Assembly (NCBI GenBank): GCA_030754715.1
Contig: JASLZV010000027.1
Location: forward strand, 1-11,186
Direction: 5' to 3'
Origin: Phycisphaerae bacterium
Lineage (GTDB): Bacteria; Planctomycetota; Phycisphaerae; SM23-33
Length of the DNA: 11,186 nt
Positions 1 through 8,434 of this stretch are shown here, piece by piece. Within the stretch, counting starts at the first letter, position 1. Each line of letters starts with the position of its first letter. Made by a program: the position numbers and the translations under genes. The notes below the pieces were generated by a model. It did not search any database, was not told where the DNA came from, and saw only the letters and a list, made by a program, of their open reading frames with translations.

Positions 1-1019
1 AAGTACGAGGACGGAGCGTGCAGCACACCTCCAGTGCCCCGGTCGAGGGCAAGTTTACAGCAGCGGATGGCATCGACGGCCACGCCGGCGGAGTTGGGCG
101 AGTCCTCCACCGACAGGCGCAGCTCCAAGTCCATCGGCACGTCACCAAAGAGTTTGCCTTCCATCCGGATGAAGCAGACCTTGTTGTCCTTCTGCCAGGG
201 CACGTAATCGCTGGGTCCCACATGGATATTGTGGTCGTCGATCCGCTCAGCCGCCACGGACTGCACGGCCTCGGTCTTGGATATCTTTTTAGAAATCAGA
301 CGGGAGCGATTCAGCATGTTGAGGAAGTCGGTATTGCCCCCGGTGTTGAGTTGGTAGGTGCGTTCGAGCTTGACGCCGCGTTTCCTGAACAGGTCGGCCA
401 AGGTCCGGTGGGTAACGGTGGCACCGAGTTGTGCCTTGATGTCGTCGCCGATGACGGGGAGGTTCATGGCCGCAAACTGCCGGGCCCAGTCCGGGTCACT
501 GGCGATGAAGACCGGTATGTTGTTGACGAACCCGATACCGGCAGCCAGGGCACACTGGGCATAGAAGCGTGTAGCCTTCTCCGAGCCAACCGGCAGGTAG
601 TTCAGGAGCATGTGCGCCCTGCTTTCCCGCAGGACGCGCACGACCTCGTCCTTGTCCGGCTCGGGGGCGTCGGCGGAGACAAACGTATGGCGGGCCTCGT
701 ACTCCCGCATGTGATCGGCCAGGCTGTCAAGAATTCGCCCCATCCGCACTGTCACGCCGGTCTTGGAAACGTGGCGGCAAAATATTTTGGTGCAGTTGGG
801 CGGGGCGAAGATCGCATTGGATACGTCCTCGCCCACCTTGCGTTTGTCGATATCGAAGGCGGCTGCCACCTCAATGTCAAAGGGACGGTATCCACCGATT
901 TCCCAGTGCATCAGCCCGACGGTGTTATCGGGGTCCTTGTCCTTATAATAGTGGATGCCCTGAATTAACGAACTGACACAATTGCCCACGCCAACGATCG
1001 CGATCCTGATGTTTTCCAT
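1..1019 (-). CDS. ino1: myo-inositol-1-phosphate synthase (3' end cut by window edge)
   Basis: Converts D-glucose 6-phosphate to 1D-myo-inositol 3-phosphate with bound NAD, the first step towards inositol lipids and inositol-based solutes; cytosolic. The window shows 339 codons from the ATG at 1019-1017 to the left edge with no stop. Visible features are an N-terminal Rossmann start (IAIVGVGNCVSSLIQG, residues 6-21), MHWEIGGYRPFDI (37-49), VNNIPVFIASDP (165-176), GDDIKAQLGATVTHR (191-205), NTGGNTDFLNM (225-235) and KISKTEAVQS (245-254, containing a lysine of the active-site region). Actinobacterial-type enzymes of this short class run to about 360-370 residues, so roughly the last 25-30 are missing. 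It lies 142 bp downstream of gdhA on the same strand but has its own candidate promoter (1073-1101). A GGTGGAG ribosome-binding site sits about 14 nt before the ATG, which is longer than usual. Family assignment is firm from motifs; the start is well placed at the family's usual N-terminus. Confidence 0.93.
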   Translation of the reverse strand, partial: MENIRIAIVGVGNCVSSLIQGIHYYKDKDPDNTVGLMHWEIGGYRPFDIEVAAAFDIDKRKVGEDVSNAIFAPPNCTKIFCRHVSKTGVTVRMGRILDSLADHMREYEARHTFVSADAPEPDKDEVVRVLRESRAHMLLNYLPVGSEKATRFYAQCALAAGIGFVNNIPVFIASDPDWARQFAAMNLPVIGDDIKAQLGATVTHRTLADLFRKRGVKLERTYQLNTGGNTDFLNMLNRSRLISKKISKTEAVQSVAAERIDDHNIHVGPSDYVPWQKDNKVCFIRMEGKLFGDVPMDLELRLSVEDSPNSAGVAVDAIRCCKLALDRGTGGVLHAPSSY

Positions 1020-1065
1020 TTTCGGTCCGCCCGCTCCACCTTGACCATGAAAGATGTCGTCCTAT

Positions 1066-1080
1066 CACAGATATTCTGTG
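1066..1080. promoter_or_regulatory. 15-bp perfect dyad overlapping the ino1 -10 (possible operator)
   Basis: CACAGA-TAT-TCTGTG is a perfect inverted repeat with 6-bp arms and a 3-bp centre. It covers the candidate -10 and start point of ino1 transcription. This is a suitable shape and place for a dimeric repressor, though I cannot name one. Confidence 0.35.
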
Positions 1081-1101
1081 CGCCCCGGCAGTGTTTTTCA
1101 A
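1073..1101 (-). promoter_or_regulatory. candidate sigma70-type promoter for ino1
   Basis: Read on the minus strand, TTGAAA (1101-1096) is followed after 17 bases by CAGAAT (1078-1073), 5/6 and 4/6 matches to the -35 and -10 consensus. Transcription would begin near 1066, giving a leader of about 46 nt before the ino1 ATG at 1019. The -10 lies within the dyad at 1066-1080. Prediction from sequence only. Confidence 0.4.
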
Positions 1102-1121
1102 GCCTCAGATGCCGGGAATTT

Positions 1122-1153
1122 TCGGAGGGGGCAAAAGCGAACCCCTGGTCCGA
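1122..1153 (-). terminator. possible hairpin after gdhA
   Basis: TCGG+AGGGG (1122-1130) can pair with CCCCT+CCGA (1142-1146 and 1150-1153), giving about 9 bp with a 3-nt bulge and a loop of about 11 nt. It starts 8 bp past the gdhA stop. On the minus strand no U-run follows (the next bases are AAAATTCCC), so it could be a weak or factor-dependent end, or an mRNA-stabilising stem, rather than a standard intrinsic terminator. Confidence 0.25.
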
Positions 1154-1161
1154 TTTGCCGG

Positions 1162-2586
<1,425 letters not shown>

Positions 2587-2659
2587 TCAACGCGGATCGG
2601 AAGGCCTCTACCGCCGGGCGATGGACGTTGCAGGTTGGTATATGTAATGCAATGGAATG

Positions 2660-2674
2660 TTTGTTAGCAACAAA
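2660..2674. promoter_or_regulatory. 15-bp perfect dyad upstream of gdhA
   Basis: TTTGTT-AGC-AACAAA has 6-bp perfect arms around a 3-bp centre. It lies about 160 bp upstream of the chosen gdhA start and about 95 bp upstream of the rightward transcription start. It could bind a regulator of either gene; function not known. Confidence 0.25.
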
Positions 2675-2714
2675 AACCTGGTGTTCCTGAGCGACTCGGC
2701 GGCGTGCAAACCGC

Positions 2715-2732
2715 CAATGCAGGCTTGCATTG
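2715..2732. promoter_or_regulatory. 18-bp perfect dyad just upstream of the rightward -10
   Basis: CAATGCA-GGCT-TGCATTG is a perfect inverted repeat with 7-bp arms and a 4-bp centre. It would span about -52 to -35 relative to the predicted start near 2767. That position could suit an activator in place of a good -35, or a repressor. As RNA it would form a 7-bp stem with a tetraloop, but it lies upstream of the predicted rightward transcript. Confidence 0.4.
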
Positions 2733-2760
2733 TCTCATTAAGGCAGGGATATGGTATGAT
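2730..2760 (+). promoter_or_regulatory. extended -10 promoter for the KaiC-like/PPDK_N gene
   Basis: TGGTATGAT at 2752-2760 is an extended -10 (TGn followed by TATGAT, 5/6). The best -35 is TTGTCT at 2730-2735 with a long 19-bp spacer, consistent with an extended -10 promoter that depends little on its -35. The predicted start near 2767 leaves a leader of about 53 nt to the ATG at 2820. Confidence 0.45.
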
Positions 2761-2819
2761 ATCTTAAGTGCGTTGCAGCCTTTGCCGGACCGCTTCGCGG
2801 CTCGGCTCGGACAGAAGCA

Positions 2820-5459
2820 ATGGAACAGACCGATTCACAATTGAGTACGGGCCTGCCCGGCCTGAACCGCATATTGAAAGAGCTTATGCCCGGCGACAAC
2901 ATCGTCTGGCAGGTGGATTCCATAGAAAACTATCTGCCGTTTTTGCCGTTCTACTGCAAGAGCGCTCACGAACTGGGTCATCCTCTGATCTACTTCCGTT
3001 TCGCCGAGCATCCCCAACTGATCTCGGAAGGCAGCGGCGCGAGGATTCATCACCTGAATCCCGAGGAGGGGTTCGAAGCCTTTGTGGGCAAGATTCACAG
3101 GGTTTATGACAGCACCGGGCCAGGCGGATTCTACGTATTTGACTGTCTTTCCGACCTGGCCGTCGCCTGGTCCAGCGACCGGATGCTCGGCAACTTCTTC
3201 CTTTTGAACTGCCCCTATCTGTACCAGGTCGGGGCCATCGCGTATTTCGCGCTGCTGCGGGGCGCCCATTCCTTTCACGCCAACTCCGCGCTGACCGACG
3301 CCACACAGGTGCTGTTGGACGTCTACCGCCACGAAGATAAGATCTACGTTCATCCCTTGAAGGTACAATCCCGTTACTCGCCCTCGATGTACATGCTGCA
3401 TGCCTGGGAGGCCGACGGATTTCACCCGATTACCGAAAGCGCAATCATTTCCGGGATCACAACTTCCGTACCGTGGACTCCACTGGAGTCGTACAACTAC
3501 CGACCGGGCGTCTGGGGCCGCGCGTTCCTCCAGGGCAGAGAAATTCTCAACAGCATTCGTCAAGACCGCATGAACAAAGAAGCGGGCGAAGATTATCTGC
3601 GCAAATTGCTACCCATGGCCATTTCCCGCGACAAGCGTATTCTGAAACTCGCCGATAAGTATTTCACCCTGGCCGACGTGCTCAACATCCAGAGGCGAAT
3701 GATAGGAACGGGACTGATCGGGGGCAAATCGGTAGGCATGGTCCTGGCGAGGGCGGTGCTGCGGGCGAAGTCTCGGCGATTGGCCGAACTGCTGGAGCCG
3801 CACGATTCGTTCTTTGTCGGATCGGACGTGTTTCACACGTTTCTTGTGCGTAACGGTATCTGGTGGATCCGCGAAAAGCAAAAAGACCCAGATACCTTTC
3901 TGGAAGGTGCGGAGGAAGCCCGCCGGCATATGCTTACCGGAACGTTCCCGGACTACATCGAAAAGCAATTCGCCGACATGCTGGACTATTTCGGCCAATC
4001 ACCCATCATCGTACGTTCCAGCAGCCTGCTGGAAGACAATTTCGGCAACGCCTTCGCGGGCAAGTACGAAAGCGTCTTTTGCGGCAACCAGGGCACGCGG
4101 GCGGCAAGGATGGACGACTTTCTTTCGGCCATTCGAACCGTCTACGCCAGCGCCATGAGTGAAAAAGCCCTTCAGTACCGAGCGCAGCGCGGGCTGCTGC
4201 ATCTGGACGAACAAATGGCCCTGCTCATCCAGCGGGTCTCGGGGGCGATCTACGGCGAAACGTTGTACTACCCCCAGATCGCCGGGGTGGGCCTGTCATT
4301 CAATCCGTACGTCTGGAACCGCCGGATTGACCCGCGGGCGGGGATGCTCCGGCTGGTGTTCGGGCTTGGCACGCGGGCGGTGGATCGCAGAGACGACGAT
4401 TACACACGGCTGGTAGCGTTGAATGACCCCGACCGGCGGCCGGAAACGAACTTCGATGAGGTGCGCCAGTATTCGCAACACAAGGTGGACGTGATTGACC
4501 TGGAGGCCAACAAGGTCACTTCCGCCGATTTTGCCTCGGTGGCCAAGGCCAGCCCGTCGCTGCCGATTGAACAGTTTGCCTCCCAGGACCACAACCTGAT
4601 TCGCCGGGCTCGGGAGGCGGGCATGACTGACGTGTTCTCGCGAGTGCTTACGTTCGATGAGTTGTTCTCCCAGACCGACTTTATCGGGAACATGCGGGAG
4701 ATGCTCCAGATACTCCAGGGGGCGTATGGATCCCCTGTGGACGTGGAGTTCGCCACGAACTTCCTGCGGGACGGAGGGTACAAGATCAACCTCCTGCAAT
4801 GCCGGCCGCTGCAAGTGAAAGAAGGCGGCAAAATCCAAGACCCACCGGACGACATTTCCGCTGAGGCCTTGATTGTCGAGGCCCACGGCGCAGTCATTGG
4901 CCGGAGCCGCTGTACCAGGGTCGATCGGATCATCCACGTCGTACCTGCGGCATATAGTCGGCTCCCCGTTGCCCACCGACACTCGGTGGCGCGGTCGATT
5001 GGGCGGCTGACGCACCTCCAACCGCCGGGCCAGACCCAGACCCTCATGCTGCTTGGGCCAGGCCGATGGTGCACCACCTCGCCGTCCCTGGGCGTGCCGG
5101 TGCACTTTGCAGAGATCAACACGGTGTCGATCATCTGCGAGATCGTCGCAATGCACGATCAACTGGCGCCCGACGTGTCGCTGGGGACGCACTTCTTCAA
5201 TGATCTGGTGGAACTGGACATGCTGTACTTTGCCCTGTTCCCCGGCAAGCCGGAGAACGAACTCAACAGGCAGTTCCTGGAAGAATCGCCCAACCGGTTG
5301 GCTGACCTGCTTCCTGAGGCCGCCAAGTGGGCCCACGTGATACGTGTGATCGACGCGGACGACCTGCCGGGCGGCAAAGGAATCTACGTCAACGCAAATC
5401 CCTTGAAACAGAGAGTCGTAAGTTATCTCCACGACAGCAATCAGCCTCACACACCCTGA
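2820..5459 (+). CDS. KaiC-like/PEP-pyruvate-binding (PPDK_N) fusion protein, function unknown
   Basis: 879 residues, no signal peptide or membrane segment, probably cytosolic. Residues 1-215 look like a KaiC/RecA-fold domain: STGLPGLNRIL (9-19) matches the KaiC entry motif and YVFDCLSDLA (105-114) looks like its Walker B strand. The P-loop is replaced by GDNIVWQVDSIENY (25-38), so ATP binding there is unlikely. Residues about 295-665 are an ATP-grasp domain as in PEP synthase and pyruvate phosphate dikinase: GTGLIGGKSVGM (296-307), VRSSSLLEDNFGNAFAGKYES (398-418, the equivalent of VRSS..ED...FAGQ), DVEFA (641-645) and LLQCRPLQ (658-665). Residues about 685-870 form a further domain with LGPGRW (745-750) and GTHFFNDL (789-796), seen in other PPDK_N-containing proteins. 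The swivelling phosphohistidine domain and the PEP/pyruvate barrel are absent. It may therefore phosphorylate or sense something other than pyruvate; the substrate is unknown. The start ATG has only a weak GGA ribosome site 8 nt upstream. A hydroxyacid dehydrogenase follows 59 bp on. Confidence 0.85.
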   Translation: MEQTDSQLSTGLPGLNRILKELMPGDNIVWQVDSIENYLPFLPFYCKSAHELGHPLIYFRFAEHPQLISEGSGARIHHLNPEEGFEAFVGKIHRVYDSTGPGGFYVFDCLSDLAVAWSSDRMLGNFFLLNCPYLYQVGAIAYFALLRGAHSFHANSALTDATQVLLDVYRHEDKIYVHPLKVQSRYSPSMYMLHAWEADGFHPITESAIISGITTSVPWTPLESYNYRPGVWGRAFLQGREILNSIRQDRMNKEAGEDYLRKLLPMAISRDKRILKLADKYFTLADVLNIQRRMIGTGLIGGKSVGMVLARAVLRAKSRRLAELLEPHDSFFVGSDVFHTFLVRNGIWWIREKQKDPDTFLEGAEEARRHMLTGTFPDYIEKQFADMLDYFGQSPIIVRSSSLLEDNFGNAFAGKYESVFCGNQGTRAARMDDFLSAIRTVYASAMSEKALQYRAQRGLLHLDEQMALLIQRVSGAIYGETLYYPQIAGVGLSFNPYVWNRRIDPRAGMLRLVFGLGTRAVDRRDDDYTRLVALNDPDRRPETNFDEVRQYSQHKVDVIDLEANKVTSADFASVAKASPSLPIEQFASQDHNLIRRAREAGMTDVFSRVLTFDELFSQTDFIGNMREMLQILQGAYGSPVDVEFATNFLRDGGYKINLLQCRPLQVKEGGKIQDPPDDISAEALIVEAHGAVIGRSRCTRVDRIIHVVPAAYSRLPVAHRHSVARSIGRLTHLQPPGQTQTLMLLGPGRWCTTSPSLGVPVHFAEINTVSIICEIVAMHDQLAPDVSLGTHFFNDLVELDMLYFALFPGKPENELNRQFLEESPNRLADLLPEAAKWAHVIRVIDADDLPGGKGIYVNANPLKQRVVSYLHDSNQPHTP

Positions 5460-5463
5460 GCCT

Positions 5464-5494
5464 CGGCTTTGCTCGCCTCCGGGGGAGAAAGCCG
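5464..5494 (+). other. stem-loop between the PPDK_N gene and the dehydrogenase gene
   Basis: CGGCTTT (5464-5470) pairs perfectly with AAAGCCG (5488-5494). Inside it CTC (5472-5474) can pair with GAG (5485-5487), past one unpaired G. It begins 5 bp after the stop of the upstream gene and has no U-run, so it looks like a processing or stabilising stem in a two-gene mRNA rather than a full terminator. Confidence 0.35.
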
Positions 5495-5518
5495 GCCCGA
5501 CGGGAGAATGGTGAAACA

Positions 5519-6472
5519 ATGAAGATTGTCGTAACTGACGGGCACTCGTTGAACCCCGGCGACCTCAGTTGGGAGAAGTTGAAGTTGCTGGGGACGTGCG
5601 AAATCCACGACCACAGCGAGCCGCAGGACGTGATCAACCGCACAGCCGACGCTGAAATCATCCTGACGAATAAGGTGGTTCTGTCGCGCGAGATCATCGC
5701 ACAGTTGCCGAAGTTGAAATACATCGGCGCGACGGCTACCGGATACAACGTGGTGGACACCGAAGCGGCCCGCGAGCGGAACATTCCCGTCACCAACGTG
5801 CCGATATACGCGACACGTTCGGTCGCCCAGATGGTTTTCGCCCACCTGACGAACTTGACATCCCGCGTGGCCGAGCATTCCCAAACGGTTCGCCAGGGCC
5901 GCTGGACTACCTCCAAGGATTTCTGCTACTGGGATTATCCTCTGGTAGAACTGGAAGGGCTGACAATGGGTCTAGTCGGCTTGGGACGCATCGGACGGGC
6001 AACCGCGAAACTGGCCGCGGCTTTCGGAATGAACGTGCTGGCGTATGACAAGTACGTAACCGACGCGCCCGACAAAGAGATTGAACTGGCCGAATTGGAC
6101 GGTGTGTTCCGCCGCAGCGACATGGTCAGCCTGCACTGCCCGTTGACCAGCGAAACGGACAAGTTGGTCAACGCCGGGCGGCTGGCAATGATGAAGTCAT
6201 CGGCCTTCCTGATCAACACAAGCCGGGGGGCGCTGGTGGATGAAGCGGCGCTGGCGGAGGCCCTGAACGCCGGGCATATTGCCGGGGCCGGCCTGGATGT
6301 GCTGGCGGTTGAGCCGCCCGCAGCCGACAACCCGTTGCCGGCCGCCAAGAACTGCTATGTCACGCCGCACATCGCCTGGGCAACCAAGGCCTCAAGGGCG
6401 CGACTGATGGATGCGGCGGTGGCTAACGTGAAGGCATTCCTCGCCGCCCAGCCACAAAACGTCGTGAACTGA
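5519..6472 (+). CDS. D-2-hydroxyacid dehydrogenase, glycerate/hydroxypyruvate reductase type
   Basis: NAD(P)-dependent reduction of a 2-oxoacid to a D-2-hydroxyacid, most likely hydroxypyruvate or glyoxylate to D-glycerate or glycolate; cytosolic. 317 residues, the usual length. The N-terminal catalytic lobe contains ATATGYNVVD (71-80) and a conserved NVPIYATRSVAQ (93-104). The Rossmann motif is GLGRIG (154-159) with an acidic D177 at the end of the second strand, which favours NAD. The catalytic triad is R236 (NTSRG), E265 (VEPP) and H284 (TPHIAW). The frame is open upstream to 5327 inside the preceding gene, but homology begins at MKIVVTDG, so I use the ATG at 5519. GGGAG lies 12 nt before it. 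It sits 59 bp after the PPDK_N gene on the same strand and is probably cotranscribed. Family certain; exact substrate inferred. The gene converges on the AOR gene, with 86 bp between the stops. Confidence 0.93.
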   Translation: MKIVVTDGHSLNPGDLSWEKLKLLGTCEIHDHSEPQDVINRTADAEIILTNKVVLSREIIAQLPKLKYIGATATGYNVVDTEAARERNIPVTNVPIYATRSVAQMVFAHLTNLTSRVAEHSQTVRQGRWTTSKDFCYWDYPLVELEGLTMGLVGLGRIGRATAKLAAAFGMNVLAYDKYVTDAPDKEIELAELDGVFRRSDMVSLHCPLTSETDKLVNAGRLAMMKSSAFLINTSRGALVDEAALAEALNAGHIAGAGLDVLAVEPPAADNPLPAAKNCYVTPHIAWATKASRARLMDAAVANVKAFLAAQPQNVVN

Positions 6473-6558
6473 CCCACCGGGAATGGACCTCCAGGTCACA
6501 ACTCAACGGTCTGCCATTGGCTGGCCAGCAGGTCAAAGAACTCCAGCCGCGTGAGCAC

Positions 6559-8355
6559 TTACGCCAAGGCAAGATCGGTGAGTTTGTTTTTGGTGGGCAC
6601 GCCCTTCTCGCTCCAACCGCGTTCCTTGTAGTACTCCGGCAGGAGTTCGCCCAAGCGGTGGACGTGGCCCTTGGCCGGGCCGTCGGGCATCGGCTCACTC
6701 AAGAGGCGCACGGGCAGCGTGTCCTGATCGCTGTCGATACCCGCCTCAAGATTGAACATGCGTTCGAGGTTCCAGATCCGCTCGCCGGCGGCCAACAAAT
6801 CCTCGCTGCTCCAGTTTTCACCGACGATCGCGTTAAATAGGTCGCGGTAGTGGTGCGCACCGAGGGCAAATGAAGTGAACAGGCACAGCCCCAGCGAATC
6901 GATCACGGCGGTAAGGTCCTGGAACAGTTTCACCCAGGTGGCCTTGCCTTCGAGGCTGAACGGGTCGAGCTTTTCCGGTGCACCGAGGATCTCCGGAGAG
7001 ATTATGTAGCCACGGACGTGGCAGCCGCCACGGTTGGAGGTGGCGTATTGGAGCCCTTGGCCCTGCGCGCCGCGCGGGTCATAAGCGGGCAATTCCTGTC
7101 TCTTGACCGTCATGGACAATTCCGGCGCACCGTACATTTCGGCCAAGCGGTAGGAGCCCATCGCCATCTTGGCCCCGAGGCCCTCGCCGGCCCCCATCTT
7201 GCGGGTCCACTCGACAATCGCCTCGCCGGAGCCGAACTCCAGGGGCGGGCCATCCACCTCCTCGGCCTTGAGAATACCTCTCTGGACCATCTCCATTGCA
7301 CAGGCGATGGTTGCCCCTGCGCTGATAGTGTCCAGCCCGTACTCGTTGCACCAGTGATTGGCTTTTATAACGGCCGGTAGATCGCTGACCCCGCAATCGG
7401 CCGTGTAGGCCCAGATGGTTTCGTATTCCGGCCCGCCGCCTTCCACGCCGTCGGCGGTGCAGTATCGCCCGCAGGCAATCGGGCAGCGAAAACAGACATC
7501 TTTGCCGGTGAGGTACTTTTCAGCCAGCACCTCGCCGGAATTCTGGTCGGCTGCTTCGAAGCAGCCTTTCTGAAAGTTCTCGGTCGGATAGATACCGTTC
7601 TCGTTGATGACGTTGACCAGCGCGGCCGTCCCGTAGGTCGGCAGGCCCTGGCCCGTGGTGGCGTTTTCCTTGATCTTGGCCAGCAGGACCTTGATTAGTT
7701 TCCTGGTCTTTGGGGGGTCGGCCGGTTCAACCTTGCCCGAGCCGCGGACAACGACGGCCTTGAGGTTCTTGCTGCCCATGACCGCCCCGACGCCGCTCCG
7801 CCCCGCGGCGCGGTACTTATCGTTCATTATCGCCGCGATGGGGCTCATTCGTTCGCCGGTCGGGCCGATAACCAACACGCGAGCCTTGGGGTCTGAGAAC
7901 CTCTCGATCAGCGATTCGGTGGTCTCGGTGACCAGGCGTCCCCAATAGTCGCCGGCATCCTGGATTTCCACCTGGTCGTCGCGAATGGTTACGTAGCACG
8001 GGCGGGCGGCCTTGCCTTCAAGGATGACCATGTCGTAGCCGGCAAACTTCAATTCGGCGCCCCAATATCCGCCTGAATTGCTGCATGCAACCGTACCGGT
8101 CAGCGGGCTCTTGGTGACGACCATGTACCGCCCCGACGCTGGTGCGGGCGACCCAGTCAAGGGCCCGGCTACCAGGATCAACTTGTTCCCCGCCGACAGC
8201 GGATCGACGGTCGGGGCGACCTCCCTGGTGAGGTAATACGTGCCCAGACCCCGGCCGCCGAGGAACTTCTTGGCCAGTTTCAGGTCGATCGGCTCAGTGG
8301 AGGACTGTTGGGTGGTCAGATTGATCCGAAGTAGTTTCCCGCAGTATCCGTTCAT
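6559..8355 (-). CDS. aor: aldehyde:ferredoxin oxidoreductase (tungsten/molybdenum pterin and [4Fe-4S])
   Basis: Oxidises aldehydes to carboxylates and passes the electrons to ferredoxin, or runs in reverse in some anaerobes; cytosolic. 598 residues from the ATG at 8355. It begins MNGYCGKLLRINL, as in the family, and carries GPLTG..AP.SGRY (cofactor-binding region), MNDKYRAAGRSGVGAVMGSKNLKA, and iron-sulfur ligands C288, C291, C295 (CFRCPIAC) and C491 (DSLGLC), almost the same positions as in Pyrococcus AOR as I remember it. GPEYE (308-312), GGCH with H446, and LPAYDPRGAQG also match the catalytic and pterin-binding motifs. The C-terminus (YYKERGW...PTKNKLTDL) is complete. The frame extends upstream to 8406, but that codon lies on the -10 hexamer of a good promoter, so 8355 is preferred even though no clear ribosome site precedes it. 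No MoaD-like or ferredoxin gene is recognisable next to it. Two short inverted repeats without U-runs (6486-6497, 6520-6529) lie in the 86 bp to the convergent neighbour. Confidence 0.95.
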   Translation of the reverse strand: MNGYCGKLLRINLTTQQSSTEPIDLKLAKKFLGGRGLGTYYLTREVAPTVDPLSAGNKLILVAGPLTGSPAPASGRYMVVTKSPLTGTVACSNSGGYWGAELKFAGYDMVILEGKAARPCYVTIRDDQVEIQDAGDYWGRLVTETTESLIERFSDPKARVLVIGPTGERMSPIAAIMNDKYRAAGRSGVGAVMGSKNLKAVVVRGSGKVEPADPPKTRKLIKVLLAKIKENATTGQGLPTYGTAALVNVINENGIYPTENFQKGCFEAADQNSGEVLAEKYLTGKDVCFRCPIACGRYCTADGVEGGGPEYETIWAYTADCGVSDLPAVIKANHWCNEYGLDTISAGATIACAMEMVQRGILKAEEVDGPPLEFGSGEAIVEWTRKMGAGEGLGAKMAMGSYRLAEMYGAPELSMTVKRQELPAYDPRGAQGQGLQYATSNRGGCHVRGYIISPEILGAPEKLDPFSLEGKATWVKLFQDLTAVIDSLGLCLFTSFALGAHHYRDLFNAIVGENWSSEDLLAAGERIWNLERMFNLEAGIDSDQDTLPVRLLSEPMPDGPAKGHVHRLGELLPEYYKERGWSEKGVPTKNKLTDLALA

Positions 8356-8404
8356 CGCTATGGCTTTGGAAAGGTGGGGGCGAGTTATTGGAAAGTTCTG
8401 AATC

Positions 8405-8434
8405 ACTATGTCGGTACAGCCACGATGTTGTCAA
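8405..8434 (-). promoter_or_regulatory. sigma70-type promoter for the AOR gene
   Basis: On the minus strand a perfect TTGACA (8434-8429) is followed after 18 bases by CATAGT (8410-8405, 4/6). Transcription would start near 8398 and give a leader of about 43 nt before the ATG at 8355. This is the best -35 match noted in the window. It implies that AOR can be transcribed apart from the genes upstream of it. Confidence 0.55.

Noticed and set aside
18..968. 316-codon plus-strand open frame
   Set aside because: Antisense to ino1, whose minus-strand translation matches the family from end to end; the plus frame resembles nothing.
2835..3563. 242-codon minus-strand open frame
   Set aside because: Antisense shadow of the KaiC-like domain, which has clear motifs on the plus strand.
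5327..5518. 64-codon upstream extension of the hydroxyacid dehydrogenase
   Set aside because: It overlaps the end of the PPDK_N gene in another frame; family similarity starts at MKIVVTDG (5519).
4296..5519. 407-codon minus-strand open frame
   Set aside because: Antisense shadow of the PPDK_N gene in GC-rich sequence, with unnatural His/Arg/Gly-rich composition and no family match.
5508..5522. Four-codon leader frame whose TGA overlaps the dehydrogenase ATG
   Set aside because: GGGAG is only 2 nt from its ATG, too close to work as a ribosome site; probably coincidence.
6486..6529. Inverted repeats between the convergent dehydrogenase and AOR genes (GACCT-CC-AGGTC and GCTGGCCAGC) as a shared terminator
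   Set aside because: Stems are only 5 bp each with tiny or no loops, and no T-run follows on either strand.
6496..6558. 20-codon frame in phase right after the AOR stop, which could suggest readthrough or a truncated AOR
   Set aside because: AOR already has its normal C-terminus; the tail matches nothing and is short enough to be chance.
8356..8406. 17-codon upstream extension of AOR
   Set aside because: The upstream start lies on the -10 of the promoter at 8405-8434, and the AOR family begins at the MNGYCGKL position.
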